The notes beneath the pieces are model-generated. The model was given only the letters and a program-made list of their open reading frames with translations, had not been told where the DNA came from and ran no database searches. The position numbers and the translations under genes are program-made. A stretch of 64,000 bases of DNA from Bettongia penicillata ogilbyi (Eukaryota > Chordata > Mammalia > Diprotodontia > Potoroidae). Below are positions 1-10,829 of the stretch, piece by piece; position 1 is the first letter of the stretch; the number at the start of each line of letters is the position of its first letter. The DNA lies in contig JAJHZJ010000061.1 of assembly GCA_023548195.1 (NCBI GenBank), forward strand, positions 9,678,378 to 9,742,377, read 5' to 3'.

Positions 1-17
1 GTGCTATATAGGTGCTT

Positions 18-261
18 CTTTTGTTGTTGTTTCAGTTGTGTCTGACTCTTTGTGACACCTTTTAGGGTTTTCTTGGTGAAGATACTGAAGTAGTTTGCCA
101 TTTCCTTTTCCAACTTATTTTATAGATGAGGAAACTGAGGCATACAGGGTTAAGTGACTAGTCCAGTGTCATAGAGTTAGTAAAGTGTTTGAGGTCAGAT
201 TTGATTTCAGGTCTTCTTGATTCCAGATCCAGCACACTATCCACTATGCTACCTAGTTCCC
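18..261 (-). mobile_element. Marsupial tRNA-derived SINE, long form, reverse orientation
   Basis: The sequence is the reverse complement of the window's dominant SINE. It starts with the tail (TTTCAGTTGTGTCTGACTC) and ends with the head (CACTATGCTACCTAGTTCCCC). About 240 bases are present, so the copy is near full length, with scattered substitutions. No clear target-site duplication was found. Confidence 0.9.
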
Positions 262-279
262 CGAATATAGATACTAGCT

Positions 280-298
280 GTTATTATTATCATTGCTG

Positions 299-335
<37 letters not shown>

Positions 336-337
336 TA
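280..337. repeat. ATT/ATC trinucleotide microsatellite
   Basis: TTATTATTATC is followed by about a dozen ATC units. It directly follows the SINE at 18-261. Confidence 0.95.
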
Positions 338-439
338 TAAATTCATTTGAATGGGGGAAGAAGGGATAAGTTACTTTAATGATTAATAAGTATTATTAAA
401 CAATCCTTGGAATATGACATGATCATATGTAGAAACATG

Positions 440-778
440 ATCAGTTTAGAAAATCATGAAAAGACCTACAGAAAATGATACAAGGTGACATAAGCAGAAC
501 AAGGAAAATAATATACATAAAAACTACAGCAATGTACAGGGGAAGAACAACCACAAACCAGCTAACATTGAATTCTGAATTTTTTAAAAGCTTGATAAAA
601 AGAAAAGATACAAAAAAGACATTTCCTTTCTTTCTCCTCCTCCTTCCACCCCAACTCCTTTACAAAAGCCAGGGTTGGTGTATGTGGAACATGGAATATA
701 ATATCATATTTTTTCAATGTGTTAATTACTTTTCTTGATTTTTTTATTTCAAATTTCTCTTTAAAAGGCAATTCTTTG
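440..778 (+). mobile_element. Old L1 3' end, first part (split by the insertion at 779-2416)
   Basis: The stretch with CCTACAGAAAATGATACAAGG, AGCAGAACAAGGAAAATAAT and a final AAAAGGCAATTCTTTGG matches the 3' end of a marsupial L1 subfamily. The sequence resumes at 2433 (TTATAAAGGACGACTCTC), so the element was cut by a later insertion. Reading frames here are shadows of non-coding LINE sequence. Confidence 0.75.
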
Positions 779-2416
779 GAATTTTCAGTTCCGACATGGT
801 GGAGTGAAGCAAGAGCTTCCTGGGGCCCTCTAAAATTCCCTTCTAAACAATGTTTAAAATGCCTCAGAAACAATTTAGGAGTGGAGAAGCAGCTTACTAG
901 TACAGCAAGGGACATAAAATGCAGCAGTAAATTTAGTAATTTAGTGTTTGATAAACTCAAAGATCCAAGCTTCTGTGACAAAAATTCATTATTTGACAAA
1001 AACTTCTGGGAAAACTGGAAAACAGTATAGTAGAAATGAGGTATAGACCAACATCTTATGCCATATACCAAGATAAAGACAAACTGGTTACATAACTTAT
1101 ACATAAAAGGTGATACCATAAGAAAATTAGGAGATCATGAAAAAGTTTATCTGTCAGATCTATGTAAAAGGGAAGAATTTAGGACCAAAGAAGATATTGA
1201 GAATATTATGAAATGAAAAATGGATAGTTTTGATTACATAAAATTTAAAAGGTTTTGCACAAACAAAACCAATGCAACAAAAATTAGGAAAGCAAAAAAA
1301 CTGGGGGAAATGTTTTACAGCAAGTATCTTAGATAAAGACCTCATTTCTCAAATATATAGAGAACTGAGTCAAATTTATAAGAATACAAGTCATTCCCAA
1401 ATTAATAAATGGTCAAAGGATATGAACAGGCAATTTTCAAAGAAAGCAAAACTATCTATAACCACGTGAAAAAATTCTTTAAATCACTATTGATCAGAGA
1501 AACAGAAATCAAAGCAACTCTGAGGTACCACCTCATACCCATCAGATTGGATAATATGACCAAAAAATGATAAATGTTGTAGGAAATGTGGAAAAACTGG
1601 GATACTAATGCATTGTTGGTGGAGTTGAGAACTTATCTAACCATTCTGGAGAGCAATTTGGATCTATGCCCAAAGGACAATCAGATTGTGCATATCCTTT
1701 GATCTAGCAATACCACTACTAGATTTGTATCCCAAAGAGGTTTTTTTTTTAAAGGGAAAAAAAATCCCTATTTATAAAAAAAATATATATTTATAGCAGC
1801 TCTTTCTGTTGTGGCAAAGAATCAAAAATTGAGGGGATGCTCATCATTTGGGGGATAGTGGCTAAACAGGTAGTGGTATGTGATTGTAACAAAATATTAT
1901 TGCAGTATAATAAATGACTAGCAGGATGACTTCAGAAAAACCTGGAAAGGCTTATGTAAACCGAAACAAAGTGAAATAAACAGAACTGGGATAACACTGT
2001 ACACAATAACAGTGATATTGTATGATGAACAACTTTGAATGACTTAGCTATTCTCATTAATACAATGATCCAAGACAATCCCAAAAGGACTCATGAGGAA
2101 AAATGCTATCTTTCTACAGAAGAACTGATGGTGTCTGAATACAGATTGAAGCATACTATTTTTCTCTTCCTTCCTTTTTTTCTTTCTTTATCTTTCTTTC
2201 TCTCTCTTTCTTTCACTTTTCTTGCCCAAAATAACTAATATGGAAATGTTTTACACGATTACATATGTACAAACCATATCAGCTTGCTTACCATCTCAGG
2301 AAGGGAGGAGGAAGAAAGGGAAGAAGGGATAAAATTTGGAACTCAAAACTTTTTTTTAAAAAAAGGATGTTTAAATTTTTTTACATGTAATTGGGGAGAA
2401 AATAATTTTTTTTTTA
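779..2416 (+). mobile_element. Internally deleted L1 with 5' end, ORF2 3' part and 3' UTR, flanked by a target-site duplication
   Basis: The element begins with an L1-type 5' end (TTTTCAGTTCCGACATGG), followed by about 130 bases resembling the marsupial L1 5' UTR. It then jumps, near 918-932, directly to the 3' third of ORF2 (AATTTAGTGTTTGATAAAC onward). The ORF2 remnant and 3' UTR run to the A/T-rich end at about 2416, including the end-of-ORF2 text near 1600-1750. Flanks are AAAAGGCAATTCTTTG (763-778) and AAAAAGCAATTCTTTG (2417-2432), a 16-base duplication with one mismatch. ORF1, the endonuclease and most of the reverse transcriptase are missing and frames are broken, so the copy is dead. 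Length is about 1.6 kb against 6-7 kb for a full L1. Confidence 0.8.
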
Positions 2417-2432
2417 AAAAAGCAATTCTTTG

Positions 2433-2530
2433 TTATAAAGGACGACTCTCTAAGAGTAAGTAGGGAATTATACAGAAGGAAATCTAGGTGATACGAAAAC
2501 AAAATAAGTCAATTAGAATTAGAATGCATT
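2433..2530 (+). mobile_element. Old L1 3' end, second part
   Basis: TTATAAAGGACGACTCTCTAAG and the following GAAGGAAATCTAGGTGATAC continue the L1 3' end interrupted at 778. Confidence 0.65.
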
Positions 2531-3019
2531 TTTAAAATAATCCTCTAGATCTGGTAAGTTGCTATTTTAGTTAATTGGCCTTGCTAATGAGTTGCAAGAT
2601 CCTAGTTAGTATTTCTAAGCTTTTGAAGGAATGCACATTTTAAATTTCTATGCCTAATAAATTTCTTTCAGTGCCTCTGGGCAACATTCCTTTCATCTTG
2701 CAAGAATTACAGTTCTGCCCAAACTAAGGACTCTAGGTGGTCTTGTAATGGGGTTGGTAATTTTTCTTTTTCTGGCTAAGGAGCAACACTAGGGAGTTCT
2801 CAGCTTCCTTCATCTATCCTCCTACGACTCCTTGTCTGGGGAAGTAGCCCCAGGTGATTTTAATAACTCCCTCAAGTTGGTTTTTAGGGCCTGAGGGTTT
2901 AATGGAGAAAAAATGGAAAGTTTTGTCAAACGTCTAGACTTATGAGAACTAATGGCATGGGTATAAAGCACACACTACTCAGTGTTCCCCTCTGGACTTC
3001 CCTCAGTTGTGACTTCCAG
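2531..3019. other. No recognised gene or repeat
   Basis: AT-rich sequence with no convincing reading frame or familiar element. Confidence 0.6.
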
Positions 3020-3230
3020 TCAAGTCAGTCATCGAATAAGCATTTATTAAGCATCTGTTGTGTTCCAGCCACTGTGCTAAGTACTGGGAATGAAAAGAAA
3101 GGCAAAAAGACAGTCCCTGCCCTAGAAAAGAGCGCACAATCTAATCGGGCAGAAAACAAGCAAACCAATATGTAAAAGTAAGCTATATACAGAATAAATA
3201 AACAAAAGGCACTAGAATTGGGGTTAGGAA
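3020..3230 (-). mobile_element. L2-type LINE 3' end, reverse orientation
   Basis: AAGCATTTATTAAGCATCTG..CACTGTGCTAAGTACTGGG and the following CAGTCCCTGCCCTAGAAAAG are the reverse complement of an L2/MIR-type 3' end as it appears many times in this window. Confidence 0.75.
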
Positions 3231-3295
3231 TAATAAAGCAAACTCAGATTTACCTATGAACTTTCCTAGCTAGGAGGTAGGAATGGTGAGGGAGC

Positions 3296-3548
3296 AGGGG
3301 CAGATGGGTGATATAGTGGATAGTGCACTGGGCTTGGAATCAGGAAGACTCATCTTCCTAAGTGTAAATCTGGCCTCAGACACTTACTAGCTATGTGACC
3401 TCGGGCAAGTTACTTAACCCTATTTACCTCAGTTTCCCCATCTGTAAAATGAACTGGCAAAGAAAATGGCAAACCGCTCCAATATCTCTGCCAAGAAAAC
3501 CCCAAATTGGGTCACAAAGAGGCAGACAAGACTGATAAATGAGCCAAC
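3296..3548 (+). mobile_element. Marsupial tRNA-derived SINE, long form
   Basis: Head GGGGCAGATGGGTGATATAG through tail CTGCCAAGAAAACCCCAAAT is present. The 12-mer AACTTTCCTAGC occurs exactly at 3259-3270 and 3549-3560. That suggests a target-site duplication, although 25 unexplained bases lie between the left copy and the SINE head. Confidence 0.9.
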
Positions 3549-3560
3549 AACTTTCCTAGC

Positions 3561-4616
3561 CCATATAACTGTAGCAGCTATTTCCCCTTGTCCTAGAAAT
3601 CTAGCTCTGCATATTCACTATGTCTCTGTCCCTACACTCATTTCCATGACACAGGTATTCCATTTTTTCCTCGTGACTCTTCAAATTTCACTCTGTTGCA
3701 AGACTATTGTGCAAGTCATCTTGTCCCATGACTATTTACCCTCATTATGCTGTCATTGACTCACAATAGAGTAGCCTTGCATGTACCCAGGTCAAACTTT
3801 AAGAAGCAGATTCTTCCATTATTCTAAGAAATCTTCTTGTATGTCAGATGTCCTGACCTGTGTCCCTATTAGTTTAGCATTCCTGTGACTTTCTGGAACG
3901 TTCTTAATCTTTTATAACTCCTATTTTATTGATTTCTTCATCCTATCTTCCACCACCACCCTCAACTCCCATTTCCTGTTCCTTGAGATAAATTGCTTAG
4001 AAAAATACTGAGGCCATAGACTCCTTAATGGCACTAGTAATAACTCGGAAACTAGGGCATCTACCTCTAAGGCTACAGAGTCTCATCTTTGGGCATGGAC
4101 CAGCTGCTGCTTCCAACTCCTGTCATTTTTCTTTCTTCAAATTTTAACATCCAGGTCGTGGGGAAATGGGATGTGAAATTGGGAATTTCACAATGACTCA
4201 ACCTTGTATCACATATAGAGACCAAGTCAAGGATGAGAGGGCCATGTTTGTGTTTCTGATTGCTAGGTAACTTCAAATGTGATTTTAAGGACTTTGGGAA
4301 CAATTGCATAGAAAAGAATTTAGAGTCTGACCTGGTATTTGAGCTATAAGACAGAGCTCTGAAGCATCCTTCTCTGATTAGAGATGAACTCCCAACAGAA
4401 AAGAGGTTTCCACTCTGAAAAGGAACTTCACTGACACTGGCCTTGCTAATCTACCTTTTAGAAGCAGTAGTGACATGTTAAAGAATGGCAAGTGGAGAAA
4501 ACTTAGAGCTAGAGTAGACACTATGTTCCATGGACCTACAGTAGGCGGTATTGCTGGGACCATTACATAATACATGACTGTAAGTGACTAACATGTCTCT
4601 AGAAAAAATGCTAATG
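3561..4616. other. No recognised gene or repeat
   Basis: About 1 kb without a familiar repeat. Short open frames at 3466-3759 (+), 4073-4309 (-) and 4378-4575 (-) show no domain or family signature and look like chance. Confidence 0.5.
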
Positions 4617-5182
4617 GGCTTTCTCATCACTGGTGACAGAGCCTGAGCACGATGCTATCCTGAGCTCGGGGAAGGAGTCCATACTGAGGGATGCCCAAGA
4701 AGTTCCAGGGTGAGACCACTAAGTCAGCCGCTGCTCAAGCAAGGAAGGCCAAGGTCAAAGCAGCAGCTGATGCCAAGCTGCTGCAGGAACTGGAGGATGC
4801 CTATTGGAAGGATGATGACAAACACATCATGAGGATGGAGCAGAGGAAGGAGGAGAAGGAGATGCGCCATCTAGAGCAACTGGAACTAAAGAAAGCATTG
4901 CAAAGACTGCTGGAAGAAGAAGACTCCAAGCTGAAGGGGAAGTCCCCCAAGCCGCTGACCCCACGCAAAGTGACCAGGCCCCAGACAGAGGAGAAGCTCC
5001 GCCGAGACCAGCAACAGAAGGAAAATGAGGAGACAGTGGACAAACCAAAAAGTCACCTTGAAGTACCTTTGGAGGAGAACATCAACCGCCGCTTCCCCAA
5101 GGAGGGAGTGTGGAAGCCAGAACAACTGAAGATGCCATAGCTGTCCTCAGTGTTAATGACAACTCTGACCACCACCAAAAAA
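4617..5182 (+). pseudogene. CCDC124: Processed retropseudogene of CCDC124, 3'-truncated within the coding sequence
   Basis: An intronless frame from ATG 4691 to stop 5140 gives 149 residues, beginning MPKKFQGETTKSAAAQARKA and containing LEDAYWKDDDKH, QRLLEEEDSKLKG and KSHLEVPLEENINRR. This closely follows CCDC124 as I recall it, a conserved coiled-coil protein of about 223 residues linked to ribosomes and to the midbody. A frameshift near 5090-5105 diverts the end; the family text resumes in another frame (GSVEARTTEDAIAVLSV, 5102-5152). The copy then stops at about residue 165 in an A-tract (5177-5190). About 75 bases of 5' leader precede the ATG. Flanks AAAAAATGCTAATG (4603-4616) and AAAAAATACTAATG (5183-5196) look like a target-site duplication. 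Lack of introns, A-tract and duplication indicate L1-mediated retroposition. Expression is not supported by anything seen. Confidence 0.9.
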
Positions 5183-5222
5183 AAAAAATACTAATGATGA
5201 GGACTGATATTTTCCATGAGAT

Positions 5223-5300
5223 CCAATGAGAGCTTATTATATAGAATCATAGAATTTCACAGTAGAGATCCCAATGGTCATTTGTTTCGTTTATCATGAA
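5223..5300 (-). mobile_element. CR1/L3-type LINE scrap
   Basis: AGAATCATAGAATTTCACAG followed by a GATCCCAATGGTCATTTG block resembles the reverse complement of a CR1/L3 3' end. Confidence 0.5.
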
Positions 5301-5329
5301 AAAAAATTCCTTCTTTAGCATAGGTATAG

Positions 5330-5525
5330 TGTGTAATAGTCAAGTAAGTTCTGCTGTTGAGTTTGAGGACCTATATTCATCTCCCACCTTTGACATTCAG
5401 CTAATTGTATTAACCTGGCCAAGTTGCCTTATCCTCCGTAGGCCTCAGTTTCCTCATCTATATGATGGGATGATTAGACTGGATGGCCTCTGAAGGTCCC
5501 TTCCCATTCTAGATCTGGGATCTAG
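5330..5525 (+). mobile_element. THER1/MIR-type SINE
   Basis: AGGCCTCAGTTTCCTCATCT followed by TTAGACTGGATGGCCTCTGAAGGTCCCTTCC is the typical therian SINE tail. The head is degraded. Confidence 0.75.
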
Positions 5526-5679
5526 AATATCTAGATCTGATATATAGTCATTTAGGTTTTGCTGAAAGACCACTTGTCTGTTGCTGCTGGATTCTTTTGG
5601 GGGAGGGTGGGGAGGGCCTGGAGATTTCATAACTGTGGCAAAATGTAGAAATTTGTTTAGATATGTATGAACTGTGTGG

Positions 5680-5995
5680 AGCAAAATATGCAGAATCAGG
5701 ATAATAATTTGCACAATGACCATAATAATGTAAAAGAAAACATTAAGTAGCTCCATAACCTTGATTGATGCAGTGACTTCAGATGACTGAGGGTGAAGCT
5801 TGCATCCTCCTTTTCAGCAATGACATGGTAGACTTTGGGTGCAGAATGAGGCACCCGTTTTCAGATATGATAAATACACTGTCTTGTTTTTCTTCATTGT
5901 TCTATTTGGTACAACGGAGGGTTCTTTAGGGGTGGTGGCAGCAGGGAGCATTGGGAAATTGCTTTCAATTCAAATATTCAAACAGATTTGTCACC
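5680..5995 (+). mobile_element. L1 3' end fragment
   Basis: GCAGAATCAGGATAATAATTTGCAC, ATGCAGTGACTTCAG and GGGTGCAGAATGAGGCACCC follow the 3' end of the L1 subfamily also seen at 45620-45940 and 61816-62130. The 121-residue frame at 5839-6204 starts in this fragment and runs into the antisense RTE remnant, so it is not a gene. Confidence 0.7.
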
Positions 5996-6510
5996 TTGTT
6001 GATGTGGATATTCCCTCCAGTAAAGCAGATCACAACCTAATCATGCCTGCTCATCCCATGCTATCCTTATCCATGTCATCCTATAAGGTTACTACAGGTG
6101 GTCTACCTAACATCCTGGAGATCTACCATTCCTGGAATGATGAAGATGCCAATGGAGCACTCAAGATATCGATCTGCCATTCTTTGCCCTCAACAAACAA
6201 CTAGCCCTTCTTCTTCTTTTTAGCATCCATTTTCCTGTTGTCAATTTTTGCTTCTATTTTACTTTGAAGTCCCTTGTTAGATATATGCTACAGCCTGCTC
6301 ATAGGCACTATGCATCTTTCCAATGTCTTCTGTGGAATATTCATTTTTAATTCTTCAGAGACTGTTGTATTCTATTTCTCATAGCCATACAACATCAGTA
6401 CAATGTTGGTATTAATAATGTGGGCTTCAGCTTACAGGAAAAGCTTGGGGTCATTAAAGTATATTTGTAATATCTTGAAGACAATTTAGTCTGTTCTGTT
6501 TAATTCTCAA
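5996..6510 (-). mobile_element. RTE-type LINE remnant, C-terminal coding region
   Basis: On the minus strand, broken frames give a run resembling the RTE reverse-transcriptase C-terminus: a GRPPV motif then DDMDKDSMG at about 6057-6118, with a VLHWH-like stretch upstream. Known RTE proteins carry a VGRPPTRW..D(D/E) motif here. Several stops and shifts show the copy is dead. It may belong to the same family as the endonuclease remnant at 15484-16960. Confidence 0.55.
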
Positions 6511-7255
6511 CTCAACTCCTTCCCCACTTTGTACAACTTTCCCAAATATACATAAGAATAGGTTCAATAGATAAATATATGCATGTCATAATCTTTGCAA
6601 CAGACATTCTCCATCCATTTGGTCTCTACCGTGCGCCATATCAAACTCTTTGGAATGGCTATGGATTCCTTCCAGGAAACTCTGAAATGTTTCAGTGCTT
6701 GATCAACTATGTCATATATAGCCTATATTCTTATTATCTCCTTCCAAATGTAGAAAGGAAACACAGATAAGTTCCAAAGGTTTGCTAGTACTTATATTCT
6801 ACAAATATGTAGCTAGTTTCTCACCATATGTAAAGTCTTTTCTTGATCCATATGTCCAAAATCTTCATGGAAAGCTTTTATGGACATAAAGCAACATATT
6901 TTGAGTGCCACCAACTGCTTCTGGGAGATAATCTTTTTTAAATTCATTTAATTCAGAAAGAAAAAAAATTAAGGGAAATTTTAACCAGGGATAATGTCTG
7001 TTATCCTTGCTACTGTGAAGGCTAATGCTTGTAAATCTCTTGAACTCAGGAGTTCTGAGCCAAAGTGTACCAAGCCAATCGGGTGTCAATACTAAGTTAA
7101 GCATTAATATAGTGAAATCCCAGGAGTAGCATATGAACCATGGTCAGAAATGGAGCAGGGTAAAGCCTCTATCCTGATCAGAGTGAGATTGGGCCCAGAG
7201 CTAATGTAACCACACCATGAGTGGTCCTATAGCACCTACCACCCAGGGTGTTACT
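6511..7255. other. Unassigned; possibly more decayed LINE
   Basis: No clear repeat signature. The minus-strand frame at 6865-7104 (79 residues) has no recognised domain. Confidence 0.4.
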
Positions 7256-7345
7256 GCAAGAATGTGATAATATTTGTAAAGCATTTAGCACAGTGCCTGG
7301 TACATAGGAAGCATTTAACAAATGCTTGTTCCCCTCCCCCACTTT
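7256..7345 (+). mobile_element. L2/MIR-type 3' tail
   Basis: TTTAGCACAGTGCCTGGTAC..AAGCATTTAACAAATGCTTG is the shared L2/MIR 3' end. Confidence 0.75.
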
Positions 7346-7559
7346 CAGTCAAAATAAATGAAGAAGACCCAATAGAAAAAGGAGGGGGAAGAAGAGAAAT
7401 ATCTTGACTTTAATATATACTAAAAAAAACAAATTGTACATAATAGAGATTCATGGTTTTACATATAATTCTCTTTTATTCTTTTCTATTAAATTAAATT
7501 AAATAATTAAAAAAAATTTTTAACTTTAAAAAAATTTAAAGAATGGTTAGGCCCCAAAA

Positions 7560-7945
7560 CAATCTTTTCCAGATTACTACAACCTCCAATGACGGGGGAG
7601 TTGTGTCCTTACTAAGCATCTCATGACACTTTTGCTTAGTTCGGGTCATTAGAAAGTTTCCCCCTACATCCTGGCTTAATTTCCTTCTTTGTATCTTCTA
7701 TGCATTGCTCCTAGTTCTGGTTCTCTGTGGTTAAGCAGACCAAGTCCAATGCCTCTACACATGTATGATGTACATGTATAATGTGTCGAGTACATTAATC
7801 TTTGCCTAGCTCATTCCAATATGATGACACTACCTTTCTAGCCTTATCTCAGTCTACTCATATACTTGAAAGATAGCTTTCATGTGTCTTTTAAGTCTTC
7901 TTTTCTCCAGATTAAACAGCCCCATTTCCTTCAATAGTGGGTGGA
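7560..7945 (-). mobile_element. CR1/L3-type LINE fragment with an internal insertion
   Basis: AGAAAGTTTCCCCCTACATCC, ATGCATTGCTCCTAGTTCTGG and AGTCTTCTTTTCTCCAGATTAAACA match a CR1/L3 block; a related copy is at 63488-63722. The match is broken between about 7759 and 7860, where about 95 unrelated bases include one arm of a long inverted repeat. Confidence 0.6.
7795..7858 (+). repeat. Inverted repeat, left arm (partner 8911-8976)
   Basis: TTAATCTTTGCCTAGCTCATT..AGTCTACT is the reverse complement of 8911-8976, with one two-base gap and no other mismatch seen. It interrupts a CR1/L3 fragment. Confidence 0.9.
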
Positions 7946-8680
7946 TCTAGGTAAATAGGTGTTACTCCTATATATAGGAGTATATATAGATATTTTTTTC
8001 AGTTTAAAGCATAAGAAGAGGACTCACATAGAAGGTGAAGTAACAGAATTTTAGAGTATGGAGCAAGGAAAGATGGAGATCAAAGGAAATTTAATACTTC
8101 TATCAGCTTTATAATTTTACATATTTATGAGCCATTATTATGAACATTGTTACAATGAAAATCTCTGTACAACAAAATCACTTCCAAGGCTCTAACCAAT
8201 GTCCCCATTTCCAAAGCCATAATAACATTTCTGAACAATAATATGGAGAGATCTTTGAAGGTCCTTTTAGAGACCTATAGTTTAAATAATTGGTTGTCAT
8301 GGGGGGAGCGGGGAACACGGATGTGCAGATACCAAAATCTTTTGTGTAGGCCAGGCTCTTTAGGTAAGCAAGTCATTCTCAGAGTAGATTAGGAACTTGG
8401 GAATTACATAAAACAAAAATATTTTTCTTAAAAGTCTATAAATCAAATAAATCTTTTTAAAACTAGTTCAGTGTATCAGGGAATGGCATTATAAACAGGA
8501 ATTCTATAGTAAAACTTTTTATGCAATAAAAGGTTTTTAAATTATAAAGTGAATACTCACACCTCAAATTAGGGTATAATTTGGGCAGTGGTTTTATGAA
8601 ATTTAGATTTTCATGAATTGGATTTTCTTGGCATTGGATGCATAGAATTCTTTTAAATGATTAAATGCTGCCCCTCCCCC
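7946..8680. other. No recognised gene or repeat
   Basis: AT-rich sequence without a coding signal or family match. Confidence 0.5.
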
Positions 8681-9850
8681 CCACTTTTTTGTACTTATTT
8701 GTGTATAACACTATGTTAAACAATAGGGCTACAAAGAGGAGAGCATAATAGTCCCTGTTCAAGGATCTCCTCTAATGAAGAGACAATACAAATAGAAAGT
8801 TTCAGCAGAAAGTCAGATAGAAAGGCCAAGAGTCCTTAGGTTTCAATGGCATGGAAGATGGCAATGCATTTTCTTTAATGTAATTTTCATTGATAAAATG
8901 GGGGCAGGAGAGTAGACTGAGATAAGGCTAGAAAGGTAGGGTGTCATCATATTGGAATGAGCTAGGCAAAGATTAAACTTTAGTTGGTAGGTAGTAGGAT
9001 GCCATTAGAGGATTTTGAACAAGGAGTGGCATGACCTAATATGAGGAAGGAAATATACTAATATAAATGGTTTTTTAGAACAGGTAGAAAGAGAGGAAGG
9101 AAAGATTCTATTGCAATATTCCAGAAGACTGGTAACAGAGGCTTATACTGGTTGGCTGTGGGATTAGAGAATATGGGATGGATGGGAGAGTTATTTCAGA
9201 GGCAGCCTCAGCAGGGCTTGGTAACTGGATGAGGGATGAGGCAAAAAGAGGAAAGAGTCAAGGATTTTGAATGTCTTTGAGTGGATGAGTGACGATGCCA
9301 TTGAGAGAAATAAAGCAATCAGAAGGAGTCCAAGGTTGTGAAGGAAAGTTTTTAAGCTCAGTTGTAAACATTTTGAATTTGAAATACCAGGGAAATATCA
9401 AAGTGGAGATTCTTGAGTAATTTACGAATATGTGAAGAGAAGAGAAGAAGGCTGAGGACCAGTCCTTGAGGAGTGTTCACCATGGGGCAGAAACAAAAAT
9501 GATGTCATTAGAGAGACCAGAGCAGAATCAGGTGGCATCTTAGAAACTAAAAGAAGAGAGACTATCTAGAAGAAAGAGGTACCCCAATAATCCCAGATTC
9601 TGAAGAGAGATCTAGGAGGATGAGGACTAGGGGGAAAAAAGTCCATTGGATTTGACAATTAAGAGGTTATTATTGGCCTTTGACAGCATGCCTTTAGGAC
9701 AGTGGTGGATCTATAATTCAGATTTCAAGGGACTGAGAGACCGGATAGTAAAGGCTTTAGGTCCAGACAACTTTTTTTCCCTAAAAGTTTGACAGTGAAA
9801 GGGAGGAGAGCAATGGGAAGTAGACTAGCTGAAGTAAAAGGCTACTTTCC
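8681..9850 (-). mobile_element. L2-type LINE fragment, reverse orientation
   Basis: Ordered phrases typical of an antisense L2 are visible: TATTGCAATATTCCAG, GGACCAGTCCTTGAGGAGTG and TTTGACAATTAAGAGGTTATT. The same order is seen more clearly at 52326-54140. Coding frames are destroyed. Confidence 0.65.
8911..8976 (-). repeat. Inverted repeat, right arm (partner 7795-7858)
   Basis: AGTAGACTGAGATAAGGCTAG..GATTAA pairs with 7795-7858 across about 1.05 kb. It lies inside the antisense L2-like block. Confidence 0.9.
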
Positions 9851-10585
9851 AAACTCCTGGAAAGAGGAGACTCACCAGTTCAACCTGGCCCATTGTTCTA
9901 TAAGTATCTTCAGGTAACATTCTTCCCAGACACCAGAGTGGGTGGAATCATGAATCACAAATACACAGAAGTTCGGTTTAGTTCTATGTTAAATTGTTTG
10001 CCACCAAATTTAAGAATGCCTTTAAAAATGCATTTATTTGTTGATTCATTCATTTTAGCTAGCTAGCTAGTTAGGTAGTTTAACTATTTTACAAAGATTG
10101 AATCAGAAAGTTGTCTTTATTCTAAGCACTGTATAACAAGTAGCTAACTATCCCTCCAGGGAAGTATTTGGAGAAAAGTGAACTGAGAAAATGGGAAAAT
10201 CAGTGGGAGTCTGGATGAATTAGATTTATTACCTTTTGGTCCATCCATTGTCAGAAACCTAACTCTGTACCGAATGCAGGCTTAGCATATGGACAAGTCA
10301 GTGGGAGTGCATACCCCCCAACCAATGGGAGGATGGTGGCCCGGAGCTTTATGATGCTAGAATGAATAAAGATGGTCAAGCAGAAATGGATACTGCTGAT
10401 TTGAGATTTTCATCTTTGTTAGAGAGAAATAAATAAAACTAGGGGAAAATGCACTCAAAGATCTGTGATGTAGAAAAGCCAGGAGGCAACCATGAAGGAA
10501 AAATAAAGGACAGAGAAGGAGAGAATAAACAGAAAGGGAAATGAGATTTTTGAAGAGAAAGATAACAAATAGAAGGATATAGGTT
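9851..10585. other. No recognised gene or repeat
   Basis: Contains a short run of TAGC units (about 10055-10072). The minus-strand frame 10357-10650 ends in the next SINE and looks like chance. Confidence 0.5.
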
Positions 10586-10828
10586 AGGGAGCAGTTAGGT
10601 GGTACGGTGGATAGAGTGCTGGACCTGGAATCAGGAAGATCTGAGTTCAAATCTAGTCTCAGACACTTACTAGCTGTGTGACCCTGGGCAAGTCACTTAA
10701 CCCAGTGTGCCTCAGTTTCCTCATCTGTAAAATGAGTTGAAGGAAATGGCAAACCACTCCAGTATCTTTGCCAAGAAAATCCCAAATGGAGTCATGAAAA
10801 GTTGGACATGACTGAAAAGTGACTGAAC
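10586..10828 (+). mobile_element. Marsupial tRNA-derived SINE, long form
   Basis: This is a near-complete copy from GGGAGCAGTTAGGTGGTACG to GGACATGACTGAAAAGTGAC, with an intact GTGTGACCCTGGGCAAGTCA block. Confidence 0.95.
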
Positions 10829-10829
10829 T

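Noticed and set aside
4801..5125. Three minus-strand frames opposite the CCDC124 copy
   Set aside because: They are shadows of the sense coding sequence.
5839..6204. 121-residue plus-strand frame
   Set aside because: It crosses the boundary of a sense L1 3' end and an antisense RTE remnant, so it is a chance fusion.
10586..10828. tRNA-like A and B box sequence as a tRNA gene
   Set aside because: It is the head of a repeated SINE seen many times; no cloverleaf was evident.
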